A stretch of DNA of 64,000 nucleotides from Candidatus Latescibacterota bacterium. GTDB lineage: Bacteria > Latescibacterota > UBA2968 > UBA8231. The translations under genes were made by a program, and so were the position numbers. How positions within the stretch are numbered: position 1 is the first letter of the stretch; every line of letters begins with the position of its first letter. Positions 35,437 through 43,416 of this stretch are shown one piece after another. Location of the stretch: positions 62,001 to 126,000 of the forward strand of contig JAJEIO010000026.1 of the NCBI GenBank assembly GCA_022827835.1. Reading direction: 5' to 3'. The notes under the pieces were generated by a model that ran no database searches, was not told the origin of the DNA, and was given only the letters and a program-made list of their open reading frames with translations.

Positions 35437-35766
35437 ATGGATACACACGAAGACAACCTGACTGATGTGCGGACGATCAAGGCAGCTGAGTTCAAGGCCA
35501 AATGCCTCAAGCTGATGGACGAGGTCGCCGACAGCGGCGTCGAGATTGTCATTACCAAGAACGGCCACCCAGTGTCGCGCCTTGTACCTTATCACAAGGA
35601 GGCACCAAGCATGTTTGGCCGCGACCGAGATCGGATACGGATACTCGGGGACATTATTTCTCCTCTGGAAGTTGACTGGGATGAGGAAAGAGAATTGGCG
35701 CTCATCCAAGGGAAAGATCTAGATAAGCCTTCAATTGTTCCAAATCGCATCCGATCCAAGGACTAA
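35437..35766 (+). CDS. Phd/YefM-type antitoxin without its toxin
   Basis: 109 aa. The N-terminal half is a clear Phd/YefM fold: TIKAAEFKAKCLKLMDEVAD, then EIVITKNGHPVSRLVPY. The tail is acidic and longer than usual. Its normal partner, a PIN-domain VapC-type toxin gene starting within a few bases, is missing. What follows instead, 42 bp on, is an unrelated AT-rich gene. It could be a solitary regulator, the remnant of a pair, or the partner of that gene. Confidence 0.85.
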   Translation: MDTHEDNLTDVRTIKAAEFKAKCLKLMDEVADSGVEIVITKNGHPVSRLVPYHKEAPSMFGRDRDRIRILGDIISPLEVDWDEERELALIQGKDLDKPSIVPNRIRSKD

Positions 35767-35808
35767 CTGCCGTGTCCAGTAACACTGGTTTTTATGACGA
35801 GGTCTAAG

Positions 35809-37143
35809 ATGTTTAAAAAAAGTAGAAGGAAAATTTCTTGTGGTGAGTTATTTTCCGTTTTGGAGAATTATTGCATTTTAAATTCTTCTACTGTTGAGTT
35901 TATCGAGTCTATGGATGTCGAAACCAAAAAGAGGCGTGAGGATGTTCTCCAAGAAATGTCGAATTTTGCTCATACATATAGGAAAAAAATGGGAAATGAA
36001 GGAGTATCGCTTGATAAGAATTTTTATCTTATATGCAAGGGACTTGAATATCATATCTCTTACAATGCAGATCCAGATTTACATTTAGCTCTACGCATAG
36101 AAAATCTTGATATTGTTGGCTCTGGCGAAATAATGTTATCTTGGGTAGGATCTATTAGTAAATTCCGTTTCAAAAATTGTCGATTCATTGAAAATGGAGA
36201 AAGTAATCTTTTCCTTCGGATGAATTTTGTTCCTAAAGATGATAATATATCCAAAGCAAGGATGCTTAATTTTATTTTTGAAAAGAACAAGTATGATATA
36301 AGAGACATACATATTAAAAGCTACGAATTTTGTTTTCCTAAAGGGAGTTATGTATTTTTCTCTCAAAATGATTGCGGAAATTGCGTTGTTCACCATAACG
36401 ATTACGAAAAATGGAAGGTTGGAGAAGGGTTGTCTTTTGAATTTGACGGGAACAAATTTGGAAGCTTGAGATTAAATTGTGTAATAAATGATTGCCGCTT
36501 TATAGGATGCAATAAAATAGAAGATCTTTTTATGGAAAATATCATTCCTTGCAGATTGGATAATATTCATCGTGATATTGATCTGAATGATCTGCAAAAA
36601 ACGATATATTTTGGCCGTAGTGAAAAAATCGATCCAAATGGAAAAAATCCTTTTTATACAAGAAAGTTATTTGTAAAACTAAAAGATTTAGCAGCTAAAA
36701 AAAATGATGTCAGTCAAGTGAATATATTTTCCAGTTATCTTTCCAAAATTGAATATGCAATAGTGAAAAAAGAAAAATGGTACAAAAAATGGCAAGACAG
36801 GATTCTGATGGGATGGCAATGTTGGTCATCTGATTTTTATACATCTTATACTCGTCCTGTTATCTTACTTATTGTGGGGTACTCAGCTCTTAACTTTCTT
36901 CCATTTCTTTGGATTGAAAATTTTTCTTGGTATGATTGGTTGAAATTTTCTATTCGTAATCCAACTAAGATCGTTTTTTATTCGGAAGAATTAAAAACTG
37001 TTCTTGGTGTTACAGAATATGAGACACTTTCAACAAAACTCAATAAGATTTGGTTGGACTTTATAGGCCTACTTCAGATAATTTGGTTGGCTCTTTGTGG
37101 TTATGCTTTTCGAAATGCTATTAGAACGTATTTTTCAAAATAG
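35809..37143 (+). CDS. AT-rich gene for a beta-solenoid-like protein with a C-terminal membrane anchor, function unknown
   Basis: 444 aa from the ATG at 35809, which has GAGG seven bases upstream; an in-frame ATG five codons earlier is an alternative. Composition is strikingly AT-rich (about 70% by eye) amid GC-rich genes, pointing to recent acquisition. Residues about 80-290 repeat strand-turn patterns with FKNCRFIEN, FEFDGNKFGSLRLN and VINDCRFIGCNK, as in right-handed beta-helix or pentapeptide-like solenoids. After a basic stretch (KKEKWYKKWQDR) come two membrane segments: RPVILLIVGYSALNFLPFLW and WLDFIGLLQIIWLALCGYAF. Membrane-anchored accessory proteins of this shape occur among anti-phage effectors; that role is only a suggestion. 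Confidence 0.75.
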   Translation: MFKKSRRKISCGELFSVLENYCILNSSTVEFIESMDVETKKRREDVLQEMSNFAHTYRKKMGNEGVSLDKNFYLICKGLEYHISYNADPDLHLALRIENLDIVGSGEIMLSWVGSISKFRFKNCRFIENGESNLFLRMNFVPKDDNISKARMLNFIFEKNKYDIRDIHIKSYEFCFPKGSYVFFSQNDCGNCVVHHNDYEKWKVGEGLSFEFDGNKFGSLRLNCVINDCRFIGCNKIEDLFMENIIPCRLDNIHRDIDLNDLQKTIYFGRSEKIDPNGKNPFYTRKLFVKLKDLAAKKNDVSQVNIFSSYLSKIEYAIVKKEKWYKKWQDRILMGWQCWSSDFYTSYTRPVILLIVGYSALNFLPFLWIENFSWYDWLKFSIRNPTKIVFYSEELKTVLGVTEYETLSTKLNKIWLDFIGLLQIIWLALCGYAFRNAIRTYFSK

Positions 37144-38037
37144 TCAATTCTGCACTACTCTCTGGGATTCAACAGAGTACCTCAAGAATCTAGCTAGTAT
37201 CAAACAAGGATTAATAGAAGCAATCGAGCTTATTTTATGGAGCAGCTTCGCAGTTGGATAGAATGAATGTCTTAAGGCAGCAGCTTGTAACGACCCACCA
37301 AGCCCTTGACCTGTCTCCACTTCTGGATACTCCAACCACTGCCGTCCATCGAGCGTATTCCCACCCGCTTTAGGTGTACGCCCGCCCCATTGCTTAAAGA
37401 AAAAGGCGACGCGCTGAGCCTGACACTGGTCGCGCAAGGCCCGCACCCATTCTGCTCGCACTGGACGCGCTCCCGGCCCGCTCTCACCTCCGGCGATTAC
37501 CCAATGAATATCCTCCAAATCCACCGCGCCGATTGGATCGAGCAACGGCTCAAAAGAAACGAAGCGCACAGAGGCGTTGGTCTGTTGTAAGTGCCGGAGG
37601 CGCGTCAAGGCCGCGTGGTTTTCGACAGACACGCCGAGCCAGATATGCGGGGGAGCCGCTTGGCCCTGGTAGCGCTCTTGGACGAAACGGCGTATCAGCG
37701 AACTGCGCTTGGTAAGCACCTGATAGATGTGCCAATCGGCGCGCTCCATCGTGTCGAATACGCGCTCTATATAGTCGGTGGGAATGTCCTTGTGGAAGAG
37801 ATCGCTCATCGAATTGACGAAGATGAGCTGTGGACGCCGCCACTGCATGGGTTGTTCGAGGCGTTTGGGGCGAAGGGTCAGGGCGAAGCCCGACTCGAAA
37901 GGGTGTCCCTCGACGCCACGGAAACGCTCGGAAAGGCGCTCGGCATAGCAATGGTCGCAACCGGCGCTAACCTTCGTGCAGCCAGTGACCGGATTCCAAG
38001 TGCTGTTGGTCCACTCGATAGTGCTTTTGCGAGACAT
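37144..38037 (-). CDS. DUF5131 (phage Gp37/Gp68-like) protein with a replaced C-terminus
   Basis: 297 aa. N-terminus IEWTNSTWNPVTGCTKVSAG followed by CDHCYAE is the Cys motif of DUF5131/phage Gp37-Gp68 proteins, related to radical-SAM-like folds. VLTKRSSLIRRF, HIWLGVSVEN, FVSFEPLLDPIG and VIAGGESGPGARPV complete the family. Homologues normally end soon after the FFFKQWGG segment. Here the last 27 or so codons are the antisense of an antitoxin gene relic (37154-37230), so the natural stop was probably lost by rearrangement. These proteins are common in phages and mobile islands. Confidence 0.87.
   Translation of the reverse strand: MSRKSTIEWTNSTWNPVTGCTKVSAGCDHCYAERLSERFRGVEGHPFESGFALTLRPKRLEQPMQWRRPQLIFVNSMSDLFHKDIPTDYIERVFDTMERADWHIYQVLTKRSSLIRRFVQERYQGQAAPPHIWLGVSVENHAALTRLRHLQQTNASVRFVSFEPLLDPIGAVDLEDIHWVIAGGESGPGARPVRAEWVRALRDQCQAQRVAFFFKQWGGRTPKAGGNTLDGRQWLEYPEVETGQGLGGSLQAAALRHSFYPTAKLLHKISSIASINPCLILARFLRYSVESQRVVQN
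37154..37230 (+). pseudogene. Internally deleted relic of the downstream antitoxin gene
   Basis: Two pieces match the antitoxin at 38813-39256: 37154-37187 matches 38825-38858 (TRWDSAEYLK region), and 37192-37230 matches the part coding for SIKQGLIEAIE near 38971-39013. About 115 bp in between are missing. It overlaps the end of the DUF5131 gene on the other strand. Confidence 0.75.
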
Positions 38038-38164
38038 GAGAGACCTCTACGTAACCAAGACTATAACTGAACATAAGTATAGTTGTTTCCCGATCAAACA
38101 TCAAGATGGCTCTACGGCTGACCTTCGTCATTGGTCGTCCTCGCGGTGGAAACGGCGCTTGATT

Positions 38165-38314
38165 AGCTCAAAGCCAAGGAGACCGGGCCAACATCTAGCA
38201 GGACGAGTAGCCGGCTTTTCGGGACTTGCTAGGGAGATGCTTGTCCTCGACAATAAATAGTTGAAAGCAGCGATGGAAAACGGAGCGATCACAGAGGTTA
38301 TCTGCGATGCGTAA
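38165..38314 (+). pseudogene. Decayed HigB-like (COG4737-type) toxin gene, C-terminal part
   Basis: Reading with a frame change, one sees remnants RANI-stop-QDE-stop-AFRDL followed in another frame by LAREMLVLDNK-stop-LKAAMENGAITEVICDA. The order matches the C-terminus of RelE-like COG4737 toxins (RANI..DELAALRxLAREML....LKxAL..G.LxEV). Two or three stops and one frameshift make it dead. Its TAA overlaps the start of the following antitoxin gene, as in intact pairs. Confidence 0.6.
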
Positions 38315-38507
38315 ACAGTACAAAAGCGAGATACTAGCGGTCGTACATGAGACCGCCTTTGGGCTTCACGAGGCGGGTGTCCTGAACAAAGTGACCATGA
38401 AGACGTTCGACGAGAGGTGCCTGACGCTGGTTGAAGCGTTGGCACCGGAACAAATCCGGCAATTCCGCTGCGATTTATTGGCTACCGAACAGCGGGGCCT
38501 AAGCTGA
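38307..38507 (+). pseudogene. Truncated HTH antitoxin of the decayed toxin-antitoxin pair
   Basis: 66 aa. The N-terminus (MRKQYKSEILAVVHETAFGL ... MKTFDERCL) is that of the HTH antitoxins partnering COG4737 toxins, which continue for another 35 residues with the HTH. Here the frame drifts after LAPEQIR and stops before any HTH, so it should not bind DNA. It starts inside the dead toxin remnant. Confidence 0.65.
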
Positions 38508-38515
38508 TCATAGCG

Positions 38516-38809
38516 ATGGAGATTCGCAAAACAGAGGTATTCGCCAATTGGTTTAACAGTTTAAGAGATCGCAGGGCAAAGACTCGCATTCAAGCTCGGA
38601 TTGATCGCTTAGAATTGGGGCATTTTGGTGATGTAGCTCCAGTTGGAGAAGGGGTTAGCGAATTACGTATTTTTTATGGCCCTGGCTACAGAGTCTATTT
38701 CGTGAAGCGTGGCTCAATAGTTATTATTCTCTTATCTGGAGGTGCCAAGAGTACCCAAAATTCAGATATTGTCAAAGCCAAAGAGATCGCCAAGCAATTG
38801 GAGACCTGA
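38516..38809 (+). CDS. RelE/HigB-type toxin (addiction module killer, COG3657-like)
   Basis: 97 aa, full length. Typical blocks: TEVFANWFNSLRDRRAKTRI, RLELGHFGDVAPVGEGVSEL, RIFYGPGYRVYFVKRG and IILLSGGAKSTQNSDI. This is the usual killer-protein fold of ribosome-dependent mRNA interferases. It stands three bases before the antitoxin gene, the toxin-first order common in this family. It looks intact. Confidence 0.9.
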   Translation: MEIRKTEVFANWFNSLRDRRAKTRIQARIDRLELGHFGDVAPVGEGVSELRIFYGPGYRVYFVKRGSIVIILLSGGAKSTQNSDIVKAKEIAKQLET

Positions 38810-38812
38810 GTT

Positions 38813-39256
38813 ATGACTATCAATACTACTCGCTGGGATTCAGCAGAGTACCTCAAGACGGAAGAAGATATACAATTATACTTGGAAGCATGCCTTGAGG
38901 AAGCTGGAGATGATCCCGCCTTTATAGCCCATGCCTTGGATATAATCAATCGTGCCAAAGATATGAATCAGCTAGCGACGAGTATCAAACAAGGATTGAT
39001 AGAAGCAATCGAGCACACGGCAGGACAGCCAAGTCAGGCGGTCGTGCATCCTCCAAAGACCATTGATGTGAAAGCCATCCGAGAACAAGTCGGGATGACG
39101 CAAACGGCCTTTGCCGCCGCATTTGGTGTTAGCCTCAGCACCCTGCGTCACTGGGAGCGAGGGGATCGGACTCCTAAAGGACCAGCACGGGTATTGCTGC
39201 ATGTGGCGGCTCGCGAACCTCATGCGGTTTTGCGAGCTTTGGGAAAAGCAAGTTAA
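38813..39256 (+). CDS. Chimeric antitoxin: COG3636-type N-terminus joined to a different HTH domain
   Basis: 147 aa. Residues 1-53 (TRWDSAEYLKTEEDIQLYLE ... DPAFIAHALDIINRAKDMN) are the toxin-binding half of COG3636 antidotes. Those normally continue into their own HTH and end near 100 aa. From residue 55 the sequence becomes SIKQGLIEAIEHTAGQ and then an XRE-type HTH with VGMTQTAFAAAFGVSLSTLR and HWERGDRTPKGPA, the pattern of HigA-like antitoxins of a different RelE family. The protein seems to join the start of one antitoxin to most of another, yet stays in frame next to a full toxin. It presumably still autoregulates the pair. Confidence 0.8.
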   Translation: MTINTTRWDSAEYLKTEEDIQLYLEACLEEAGDDPAFIAHALDIINRAKDMNQLATSIKQGLIEAIEHTAGQPSQAVVHPPKTIDVKAIREQVGMTQTAFAAAFGVSLSTLRHWERGDRTPKGPARVLLHVAAREPHAVLRALGKAS

Positions 39257-39313
39257 AGACCGCTCGACATGCTTCTTGGCTCTTCTTCACCAACCTCTGA
39301 TTTCTAATCCTCC

Positions 39314-40312
39314 CTATAACTCCACCCGCCGTCCGCTTTGCGCCGATTCAAAAGCCGCCTCGACCACTCTGAGCGTGCCGTCGGCGTGGTCGGCCATATA
39401 GGCGGGGGTCTCTTCTCCGCGCATACATTGCTGGAAAAAGTCGATGGCCGGCTGGAAAGGCGGCGTGCCGGTCTGGAAGGTCTCGCTACGGCTTTCATCG
39501 GAGCCGATGACCACGTCAAAGCTGCTCTCCGCGCCGGGGTGATACGGGGTGGGCACGACCAGTCGGCCCTGATCGCCAGTGATGAGGGCATGAGCACCGC
39601 CGCGCCCCTCGAAACTGCAGTACAAGGTTGCGGTGACACCGTCGGGGTATTCGAGGATGAGCGAAGTGGCCACATCTACTCCGGCTTGTGCATCAAAGCG
39701 CATGTGCGCCTGGACGCTAACCGGGTCGGTGCCGGCGATGAAGCGCGAAAAGGTGATGGGATACACGCCGCCGTCGTAGATGCTGCCGCCACCCAGTGCT
39801 TTAATCAGGCGGATGTTGCTGGGGTCGTCGATGACGTAGGTCATGCCGGCGTTAATGTGGCGCAAGGTGCCGATCTCGCGCGCCGCGATGATTTCCCTGA
39901 GACGGCGGCTTTGGGGATGGTGCATGAAGACAAAGGCCTCAAAGAGCAGCACGTCGGCCTTGCGGCAAGCCTCGACCATTTGCCGGCCTTCGGCTGCGGT
40001 TACGGCTAGGGGTTTTTCGCAAAAGATGTGTTTGCCCGCCTCGGCGGCCTTGATGGTCCATTCGGCGTGCAGCGAATTGGGCAGCGAGATATAGATCGCG
40101 TCGATGTCCGGGTGGTCGAGCAGGGCTTGGTAACTGCCCAGCGCCACGGGAATGTCGTGGGCGCGGGCAAAGGCGTCGGCGGTGGTTTGGCTGCGGCTGG
40201 CTATGGCATGGACTTGGGCATTGGGCGTGGCGCGGGCCGAGGGGATGAAGGCGGTGACGCCGATCCTGGCGGTGCTGAGGATGCCCCATTTGATGGGGTG
40301 TGAACTGGTCAT
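39314..40312 (-). CDS. Gfo/Idh/MocA family oxidoreductase
   Basis: 332 aa. IKWGILSTARIGVTAFIPSA is the NAD(P) site, FCEKPLAVTAAEG the catalytic EKP motif, and GGGSIYDGGVYPI the domain-two signature. AGGAGG precedes the ATG by seven bases. It belongs to the subgroup with dehydrogenase activity on sugars or trans-dihydrodiols, as judged from the LSTARIG start. It borders the toxin-antitoxin zone; its stop is only 58 bp from the end of the antitoxin gene. Confidence 0.9.
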   Translation of the reverse strand: MTSSHPIKWGILSTARIGVTAFIPSARATPNAQVHAIASRSQTTADAFARAHDIPVALGSYQALLDHPDIDAIYISLPNSLHAEWTIKAAEAGKHIFCEKPLAVTAAEGRQMVEACRKADVLLFEAFVFMHHPQSRRLREIIAAREIGTLRHINAGMTYVIDDPSNIRLIKALGGGSIYDGGVYPITFSRFIAGTDPVSVQAHMRFDAQAGVDVATSLILEYPDGVTATLYCSFEGRGGAHALITGDQGRLVVPTPYHPGAESSFDVVIGSDESRSETFQTGTPPFQPAIDFFQQCMRGEETPAYMADHADGTLRVVEAAFESAQSGRRVEL

Positions 40313-40489
40313 TGAAAAACCTCCTGTAGCCTAATTTTATGTGATTTTAACATCTATATATAGACCAAATAGCCCAACGAAGTAAATGCGGTCGGTTTTT
40401 CAGAGAGGCGGCCAAAGTCCCAATGCGATTGCGGACTGCCGTCGGGATATTATCTTGATCCAACCAAATCCAACAATAGAGAGGCAACC

Positions 40490-41665
40490 ATGACCCAGCG
40501 CAAAAAGATCGCCGCCATTATCACCGAATACCGCGTCCCAGCGCACGCCGATGTCATTGTCGGCAAGTTCATCAAGGGTTTTCCCACGGACGAGGGCATG
40601 CAGGAGCCGCAGGTAGATATCGCCTCCATGTACCTGGACCAGATCCCCGACAATGATATCGGCCTACAAGTATCCAAAGAATACGACATACCCGTGTACC
40701 ATAGTATCCCTGCGGCGCTGTGTCTGGGTGGCAGCAAATTGGCCGTTGATGGCGTAATTTCCATTGGCGAACACGGCAGTTACGCCTTCAACGAGAAGGG
40801 CCAGCACCTGTATCCGCGACGCTTTTTCTTTGAACAGATCTGCGGCGTCATGGCTACCTCCGGTCGCTCGGTGTCGGTGTTCAGCGACAAGCATCTGTCC
40901 TATAACTGGTGCGACGCCAAATGGATGTACGACCGGGCCGTGGAACTGAACGTCCCCTTTATGGCCGGCTCTTCAGTGCCCCTGGGCTGGCGCGACCCCT
41001 ATCTCGAACACGAGCGAGATGCCCCCATCGAAGACGCCCTCATGCTCAGCTTTGGCGGCATTGAGTCCTACGGCTATCACGGCTTTGAGGGCCTGCAGGC
41101 CATGGTCGAGCGGCGGCGGGGCGGTGAGACAGGTCTGGCGGCCGTGCAGTGTTTGGAGGGCGAGGCCGTGTGGCAGGCCGGTGCCGACGGTCTGTGGTCG
41201 CGCGAGTTGGCCGCTGCGGCTGCGGCCGTGGGCAAAACCTCGGCCGAACCTATGGAGGAGGCCTGCGCAACTCCAGCGGCCTTTCTGCTAGAATACAGGG
41301 ATGGTTTCAAAGCCGCCCTGCTGCAGTTGAACGGGTACGTCGAGGAATGGTCGTACGCGGCCCTCGTCAATGGCCAGGTACAGGCCACGGGCCTGCGCTT
41401 GCACGGGCCGCCCTATCCCCACTTCAGCTACTTGGGCCTCAATATCCAGGAGATGTTTCTCACGGGCCAGCCGCAGTACCCGGTGGAGCGCACCCTGCTG
41501 GTAAGCGGCGGTCTGGACGCGCTGATGGATTCGCGTCACCAAGGCCATATACGGCTGGAGACGCCGCATTTGGACGTGCAGTACCAGGCCCCCGAAAACA
41601 TGCCCATCCGTCCCACCGGACCCCGGCCGCAGGGGGCGAGCACAGTGCCTTTCGACAGGATTTAG
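40490..41665 (+). CDS. Conserved protein of unknown function, oxidoreductase-like N-terminus
   Basis: 391 aa, GAGAGG eight bases before the ATG. KKIAAIITEYRVPAHADVIV at the start and AVDGVISIGEHGSY resemble a Rossmann-like nucleotide-binding half, but there is no clear glycine motif and no EKP. The rest has a Trp/Tyr-rich stretch (HLSYNWCDAKWMYDRAVE) and SFGGIESYGYHGFEGLQAM. Proteins of this kind are common in the same uncultured groups. The function is not recognised. Confidence 0.7.
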   Translation: MTQRKKIAAIITEYRVPAHADVIVGKFIKGFPTDEGMQEPQVDIASMYLDQIPDNDIGLQVSKEYDIPVYHSIPAALCLGGSKLAVDGVISIGEHGSYAFNEKGQHLYPRRFFFEQICGVMATSGRSVSVFSDKHLSYNWCDAKWMYDRAVELNVPFMAGSSVPLGWRDPYLEHERDAPIEDALMLSFGGIESYGYHGFEGLQAMVERRRGGETGLAAVQCLEGEAVWQAGADGLWSRELAAAAAAVGKTSAEPMEEACATPAAFLLEYRDGFKAALLQLNGYVEEWSYAALVNGQVQATGLRLHGPPYPHFSYLGLNIQEMFLTGQPQYPVERTLLVSGGLDALMDSRHQGHIRLETPHLDVQYQAPENMPIRPTGPRPQGASTVPFDRI

Positions 41666-41711
41666 GACTAGGTCTTGTCAACTCTGGTGTCTGGGCTTTG
41701 ATTTGCTGCTT

Positions 41712-41951
41712 ATGAATGACTTTCAAGAACAACTCGTCTCTGAGCCGCGTAAGGTCCGCTACATCTGGATCGTCTATTTGCTGCTCTACGCGCTGGCCGT
41801 TCCCTGGTACTGGCCCGAAGGGTATCGGGGGCCGTTGGTGTTGGGTTTCCCGCTGTGGGTGGCGGTGTCGCTGGGGGCAGTGCTGCTGTTGGCCGCTTGG
41901 ACGGCCTTTGTGATTCGTCGCTACTGGATTGATGCCGAGGAGGAAGCGTGA
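41712..41951 (+). CDS. Small membrane protein, DUF3311-like partner of the symporter
   Basis: 79 aa, two transmembrane segments: YIWIVYLLLYALAVPWYW and LGFPLWVAVSLGAVLLLAAW, ending in a charged tail. Small proteins of this size precede sodium:solute symporter genes in many genomes (DUF3311 and related). The stop codon overlaps the ATG of the symporter by one base, so the two are translated together. Confidence 0.75.
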   Translation: MNDFQEQLVSEPRKVRYIWIVYLLLYALAVPWYWPEGYRGPLVLGFPLWVAVSLGAVLLLAAWTAFVIRRYWIDAEEEA

Positions 41952-43405
41952 TGGGTGGCATGGTGTTTGGTCCGGGTGCGCTCATTGCGGTGGGGCTGTA
42001 CTTGGTCTCGATGATCGGCGTGGGGTGGATTGCGCGCACGCGTCGTCGCTCCAATAGCATGGCCGACTTCTATCTGGCAGGGCGCTCGATGGGCCTGCTG
42101 GTACTCTTTTTGACGCTCTATGCGACCCAGTACAGCGGCAACACGCTCTTTGGCTACACGGGCAAGACCTATCGCATTGGCTTTGAGTGGACGGCGTCGG
42201 TGCTCTTTATGTTCTCGATCATCGTCGGCTACATGCTCTTTGCCCCGCGCTTGGTCGCGCTGGCGCGCAAGGAAGGGTTTATCACCCCTGGCGACTACAT
42301 TACACACCGCTTCCGCTCGTCGGCGCTGACGCTTTTGAGCACGATCTTGATGATCTACGCACTGGGCAACTACGCGCTAGCCCAACTCAAGGCGATGGGC
42401 GCGGCAGTAGAAGGGATCACCGACGGCGCGATTCCCGGCAGCTACGGTATTATCGGCTTGGCGATAATTATGGTCATCTATGAGACCTTGGGGGGGATGC
42501 GCTCGGTGGCGTGGACGGATGTTATGCAGGGGGGCGTGCTGCTGTTGGGCTTCGGCATTTTGGTCTTTATCATCCCGCAAAATCTAGGTGGTGGCTTGGG
42601 GCAGGTGGTGGCCCAACTGAGCGAAATGGATCCGCCCAAGGTGCAAGCGCCGAGTCTGGAAGGGGCCAACAAGTGGATCAGCTACGCGCTGCTCTTGGGT
42701 TGCGGGGCGGCCATTTACCCGCAGGCGATCCAACGGCTGTACGCCAGCCGCTCGGTCGCGGTGCTCAAGCGTTCGTTGACCCTGATGGCCTTTATGCCGC
42801 TTACTACTACGTTGGTAGCCTTGATATGTGGCGTGACGGCCTCGGTGGTGTTGCCCGATCTGACCAAAGCTGAAAGCGAACAGGTGCTGGCTCGGCTCTG
42901 TGCGCTGGTGATGGGCGAGTCCGCGCTGGGCTACTGGCTGGTGGTGGCGATTTTTGCCGCGGTGCTGGCGGCGCTGATGTCCACGGCGGATTCGGCGCTG
43001 TTGTCGATCTCGTCGATGTTCACTAAGGACATTTACCTGCCGTATTTCCGGCCGCAGGCCGCTGAAGCCGAGTTGACGAAGGTGGGCAAAATTTGCTCGT
43101 GGGTCATCGTCGCCGTGCTGGTCGCGGTGGCGATTGGCACCGATGCGACCTTGGTGCGGCTGCTGGAGTTAAAATTCGAGATCTTGATCCAGGTCGTGCC
43201 GTGCTTTTTTCTCGGACTGTACTGGAAGCGGCTGTCGGCGCGGACGGCGCTGACCGGCATGGTGTGCGGGTTGGCCGTGGCGTTAGGGTTGACCTTCGGG
43301 GGTAAGCCGATGATCTGGGGATTTCACGCCGGGGTGATTGGTCTCGTCGTCAATGCGGCGGTCTGCGCCATCGGTGCCTGCTGTAAATCAGCGACATCCG
43401 ACTAG
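41951..43405 (+). CDS. Sodium:solute symporter (SSS family)
   Basis: 484 aa, about 13 membrane segments. Family signatures: RRRSNSMADFYLAGRSMG after TM1, LYATQYSGNTLFGYTGKTY, YETLGGMRSVAWTDVMQGG, and ALMSTADSALLSISSMFTKD. It imports a sodium-coupled substrate such as a sugar, sugar acid or amino compound. Downstream genes (M42 peptidase, enolase-superfamily enzyme) follow at 11 bp and with overlap, so the substrate may feed them. Confidence 0.92.
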   Translation: MGGMVFGPGALIAVGLYLVSMIGVGWIARTRRRSNSMADFYLAGRSMGLLVLFLTLYATQYSGNTLFGYTGKTYRIGFEWTASVLFMFSIIVGYMLFAPRLVALARKEGFITPGDYITHRFRSSALTLLSTILMIYALGNYALAQLKAMGAAVEGITDGAIPGSYGIIGLAIIMVIYETLGGMRSVAWTDVMQGGVLLLGFGILVFIIPQNLGGGLGQVVAQLSEMDPPKVQAPSLEGANKWISYALLLGCGAAIYPQAIQRLYASRSVAVLKRSLTLMAFMPLTTTLVALICGVTASVVLPDLTKAESEQVLARLCALVMGESALGYWLVVAIFAAVLAALMSTADSALLSISSMFTKDIYLPYFRPQAAEAELTKVGKICSWVIVAVLVAVAIGTDATLVRLLELKFEILIQVVPCFFLGLYWKRLSARTALTGMVCGLAVALGLTFGGKPMIWGFHAGVIGLVVNAAVCAIGACCKSATSD

Positions 43406-43416
43406 TAAGGAGATAT

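Noticed and set aside
39338..40009. 223-codon plus-strand frame
   Set aside because: It is antisense to the Gfo/Idh/MocA gene at 39314-40312, which has a strong ribosome site and the EKP motif.
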